NCBI RefSeq assembly: GCF_001748245.1
Contig: NZ_BDFO01000001.1
Span: 1,535,345 to 1,599,344 of the forward strand
DNA: 64,000 nt
Direction of reading: 5' to 3'
Source: Oligoflexus tunisiensis
Lineage (GTDB): Bacteria > Bdellovibrionota_B > Oligoflexia > Oligoflexales > Oligoflexaceae
The position numbers and the translations under genes are program-made. Under the pieces are notes generated by a model, which was given only the letters and a program-made list of their open reading frames with translations, was not told the origin of the DNA and searched no databases. Of the stretch, positions 61,145 through 64,000 are shown piece after piece (the first letter of the stretch is position 1; every line of letters begins with the position of its first letter).

Positions 61145-62216
61145 GATAGTAGCTGCCCTTCACATCCGACAGAAATTTGACGCCTCGCAGATCCATTTCA
61201 TTGCGCAGTTCCTGGAGCATGAAATAAACAGCCAGGGGACCACGATACACAAGACTTGTATAAATCTGCACCGCGGATGCTCCACGGGCGATGCGTTGAT
61301 ACACATCCTGACCAGAAAGAATACCGCCAGAAGCAATCAAGGGCAAGGATCCCCGGGTCACTTCATAGGCCCATTCCAGACAGGCATTGGCCTGCAGCGC
61401 CATCGGATGCCCACTCATCCCGCCTTTTTCCGGCTGCTCCACCCGATGGGTATTGGTCAGTACGAGACCTTGAAAACCGGCTTCCGCGAGGGCCTGCACC
61501 AGAGATTGGAAGGTCTTTCGCGGCATGTCGGGATCCAGCTTCACCCAGATTTTTCCCAGATCTTTTTTATGGCGGAAGGCCAGTTCCTTGAGGAAATGTT
61601 CATTCGCCAGACCGCGCAGACCTTCGGTGTTGGGTGAGGACACGTTGATCACAAAATAGCGGGCATAAGGCGCGAAGACTTCAAGTCCGTGCGAGTAATC
61701 CTCGATGGCAGCCTCTTCGCTCGTATCTTTATTTTTGCCTAAATTGATCCCGAGGGGAACGGGGTCGTGATTCCAGGCGAGTTTCTCGAGGCGGCTCCGC
61801 ACACGCTCGGCGCCATGGCTGTTAAAACCCATGCGATTGATCAGTCCGTTCTGATCTTCGAGACGGAAAAGCCGGGGCTTGGGATTGCCGGATTGGGGTC
61901 TTGGTGTGATCGTGCCGAGTTCCAAAAAGGAAAGTCCCATGCGGGAAAAACCCCTGGGAGCGCGGGCATTTTTATCGAAACCAGCAGCCAGACCAATTGG
62001 ATGCGCCAAATCTCCGATACCTGGCACGGGCGCATCGAGCCCATCGAGTAATGGTGACAAACTTGGCAGCGGCAAAATATCGATGAGATCGCGTTCGAGC
62101 ATCCACATGCCAATATCATGAGCGAGTTCAGCCGGCAAAAGGCGCAGAAGGGCCGTGCCCCAACGGGCGAAGAGGGTTGTGGGGCTACTGTTGCGAAGGA
62201 CGCGACTTGATTCCAT
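61113..62216 (-). CDS. pyrD: dihydroorotate dehydrogenase (quinone), class 2
   Basis: 367 aa. N-terminal membrane-associating helices (TLFARWGTALLRLLPAELAHDIGMWML), then GLAAGFDKNA (about 74-83), RMGFNSHGAE (about 127-136), VNVSSPNT-like VINVSSPNTEGLR (about 188-200, containing the catalytic Ser) and LIASGGILSGQDVYQRI (about 297-313). It oxidises dihydroorotate with membrane quinone in pyrimidine synthesis. Precedes the HD gene on the same strand. Confidence 0.95.
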   Translation of the reverse strand: MESSRVLRNSSPTTLFARWGTALLRLLPAELAHDIGMWMLERDLIDILPLPSLSPLLDGLDAPVPGIGDLAHPIGLAAGFDKNARAPRGFSRMGLSFLELGTITPRPQSGNPKPRLFRLEDQNGLINRMGFNSHGAERVRSRLEKLAWNHDPVPLGINLGKNKDTSEEAAIEDYSHGLEVFAPYARYFVINVSSPNTEGLRGLANEHFLKELAFRHKKDLGKIWVKLDPDMPRKTFQSLVQALAEAGFQGLVLTNTHRVEQPEKGGMSGHPMALQANACLEWAYEVTRGSLPLIASGGILSGQDVYQRIARGASAVQIYTSLVYRGPLAVYFMLQELRNEMDLRGVKFLSDVKGSYYHESQSRSSNP

Positions 62217-62432
62217 GACATACCCATGCAGAGAAAGTGGACGACGGTTATCAATAACTCCTCAACCATAAAGTTGTCCATGACACTCTCAGTGTTCGGG
62301 ATGGTCCCCTACGCAAACCGCTGACTTCGATGTTATACTGAAAGAAATAAACCACTCGTTTCGTCGAAAGACAGCCCGCCTCGCGCAATGCAGGCCAACG
62401 GGGCTCAGGTCCTTGGGACAAGGAATCCGCAC

Positions 62433-64000
62433 ATGTTTATCGAAGGTATGAAAATCATCCTGCAGGATGGCGACACGCCGCGTCTCTGGCGCTTTCGGAA
62501 TGATCAGGGCGCTCATCGGAATATTTGTGTTCTTCAGGCGTCCGATGATGAGCAGCAACTCTTCATGGCCGCGCTGCGCTGGGGTTTCGGGGGACCGCGC
62601 GATCCGCGCATCAAAGCCGCCATGATTCATCTCACGGACAACGATGGTGCAGCATGGATCCTGGATCGCAGCGTCGATCAGCTGCGAGCCTATAAAAACC
62701 GTCAGGCCTTTGACGGTCGCTCGGAAAATTGCCTGAAGGAAATACTCAAGGATTATTTGCCAGCCGGTTATCAGGAAGCGGTGACGCTCACCGATGTGTT
62801 GCGGGAATACGATCTGGGTTTCGATGGCAGTACTTTGCAGGCCAAACCACGATCCCTTGGGCGCGTGCGGAAATCTTCCGTCGAACGTCAGGTTCGCGAA
62901 CGGGCCGATGAGTTGCGCCTCAGTCTTCAAACTCTCCTGAATTTGGATCAGCTGCCGAGCCGGACCCAGATCGAGCAGCTTTTACAAAATGGCGAATCCA
63001 TCATGCGCCGGAACCTGGCCTTGCGACAGCAGGCCCGGGATGTCGGTGGAGCCGCGGCTCATTTCAATCAGCTGGACACCAGTCTCAGCAGCCGATTGGA
63101 ACAGGAACTCAAGCAGCTGGAGCAGATCCAGGACACCGCCGCCCCCTTGCTTGATCCGGCCCGAAGTCCCAAGGTTATGAAGGAGCGCCTCGCCGAAGTG
63201 AATCAGGAACTGCTCCATCTGAGCGCGCAGCTGGAACTCAAGACTCTGCCGGCCCCCGATGCGGACATCGACTGGAGTCTGATCCTCCAGACTCTGACCC
63301 GTTACGTGGCTTATGAAAAGCTGGAAAAGGCGACCCGCAAAAGCGTTCAGGACGCCCGCGCACTTGTGAAACCCGCCTATGATGAATACCGGGGAGCCGT
63401 GAGCCGCTTCCTGCAGATCGACCGCGACCTGATCCGGGAACTGGAACAATGTCTGGCTGAGATCGCCGATGGCGTGCGGCGGGCCGAAGGTGATGAGACC
63501 GGAAAAAAGGATGGGCTCGCGGTCAAACTGAATAAACTTTTGGGTTGGCAGGCGAAGGAGGGCGAATTGCCCGGACAGCCGGTCCAGAGTGCGGCTCAGC
63601 AACTCGACCAGGCCCGCGCGGCCGTGAACCTTTGCCTCAATCAGATAGGCAAGCTCTATGCCGACCTTGAGCGTCATGCCGAGCTGCATGATGAAAAACT
63701 GCAGGACCTCGATGAGCGCTATGAAAAAGTGGTGACCGAGTACGGCAAGGCTCGTGAGCAATGGCTGCTTGTCAGTCGCAAGGCTCAACTGCCGGCGGAA
63801 ACAAGTCTGCGTTCGCTCATTAATTTTATAAATAATTACAACAAGATAACTCTCCTCTCCCAGAGGAAGGCTCGACTCGAGGAAGAGCTCGCGACCTGGC
63901 GCACGCAGGTGAAAAACCTCGGCCGCCTTCTGGAAGAGTGGCGAACCCATACGGGCAGTCAGAAGTCGCTCGCGCTCGATAACATCCACCTGATCCTGGC
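62433..64000 (+). CDS. large coiled-coil protein, unknown, 3' end outside window
   Basis: An open reading frame of at least 522 codons starting at an ATG preceded by AAGGA. I checked it codon by codon to the window end without meeting a stop. Residues 1-125 form a small globular region (IILQDGDTPRLWRFRNDQG, FMAALRWGFGG) with no Walker A motif. From about 140 onward it is dominated by long, Glu/Leu/Gln-rich heptad-like helices, with a short Gly/Lys break near 350. Its architecture resembles SMC-like or large structural coiled-coil proteins. The missing P-loop argues against a normal SMC/Rad50, unless it lies beyond the window. No family assigned. Confidence 0.75.
   Translation, partial: MFIEGMKIILQDGDTPRLWRFRNDQGAHRNICVLQASDDEQQLFMAALRWGFGGPRDPRIKAAMIHLTDNDGAAWILDRSVDQLRAYKNRQAFDGRSENCLKEILKDYLPAGYQEAVTLTDVLREYDLGFDGSTLQAKPRSLGRVRKSSVERQVRERADELRLSLQTLLNLDQLPSRTQIEQLLQNGESIMRRNLALRQQARDVGGAAAHFNQLDTSLSSRLEQELKQLEQIQDTAAPLLDPARSPKVMKERLAEVNQELLHLSAQLELKTLPAPDADIDWSLILQTLTRYVAYEKLEKATRKSVQDARALVKPAYDEYRGAVSRFLQIDRDLIRELEQCLAEIADGVRRAEGDETGKKDGLAVKLNKLLGWQAKEGELPGQPVQSAAQQLDQARAAVNLCLNQIGKLYADLERHAELHDEKLQDLDERYEKVVTEYGKAREQWLLVSRKAQLPAETSLRSLINFINNYNKITLLSQRKARLEEELATWRTQVKNLGRLLEEWRTHTGSQKSLALDNIHLIL

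Noticed and set aside
62982..63989. Minus-strand ORF of 335 codons at the window end
   Set aside because: It mirrors the long plus-strand coiled-coil frame, which has a good start and typical codon bias.

Overview
The window (GC-rich, about 55-60%) comes from a Gram-negative bacterium that carries many lipoproteins, secreted proteins and complex sensor kinases. The lipobox proteins, a KaiC-like ATPase beside histidine kinases, a DUF3857/TPR giant protein and a mostly anaerobic-type cobalamin operon together suggest a large-genome lineage near the former Deltaproteobacteria, possibly Oligoflexia/Bdellovibrionota. That placement is inference. I found no rRNA, tRNA, CRISPR array, insertion sequence or phage module.

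Region 1 (1-14.3 kb) is mixed. It starts with a truncated ABC ATPase whose Walker A lysine is replaced. Then come a vWA lipoprotein, a small membrane protein, a small acidic lipoprotein, a maltose acetyltransferase-type enzyme, a type IB topoisomerase, a 1389-residue DUF3857/transglutaminase-like/TPR protein whose catalytic cysteine is glycine, a MATE exporter, a HAD hydrolase, a vanadium haloperoxidase/PAP2-type secreted enzyme and an MlaF-like ABC ATPase.

Region 2 (14.4-31.1 kb) holds nitrate assimilation: hemD, nirB, nirD, a fused DmsB/DmsC-type electron-transfer protein and a nitrate reductase catalytic subunit, with a narK-type transporter about 8 kb further on. Between them lies a sensory operon: a structured leader, a 33-codon small ORF, a 148-aa unknown protein, a KaiC-like double ATPase, a PAS hybrid kinase and a 7TMR-DISM/HPt/CheA-like kinase.

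Region 3 (31.3-43.6 kb) is a cobalamin operon behind a cobalamin riboswitch: cbiX fused to a ferredoxin domain, a DUF3209-like gene, a ferredoxin-reductase-like gene, cbiD, cbiC, cbiET, cbiL, cbiG, cbiH, an unknown gene, cbiF, cobA, cobO and cbiA. Most junctions overlap. The cbiG/cbiH junction carries a 63-bp in-frame tandem duplication that copies the ribosome binding site and ATGA coupling signal. CobA makes precorrin-2, which could feed both B12 and the siroheme of NirB. No cbiJ (precorrin-6A reductase) is present here.

Region 4 (43.6-64 kb) holds a two-gene lipoprotein operon (Ig-like/LRR protein plus a Pep-13-type transglutaminase), an Asp-nucleophile alpha/beta hydrolase, a BON protein, a VioB-type ferritin-like protein, a phytanoyl-CoA dioxygenase-like enzyme, a lipoprotein hydrolase with an HDOD protein, several unknown secreted proteins, a DNA-binding/coiled-coil protein, aroA-cmk, an HU/IHF gene, an FmdB zinc ribbon protein, an HD phosphohydrolase, pyrD and the start of a large coiled-coil protein cut off by the window end.
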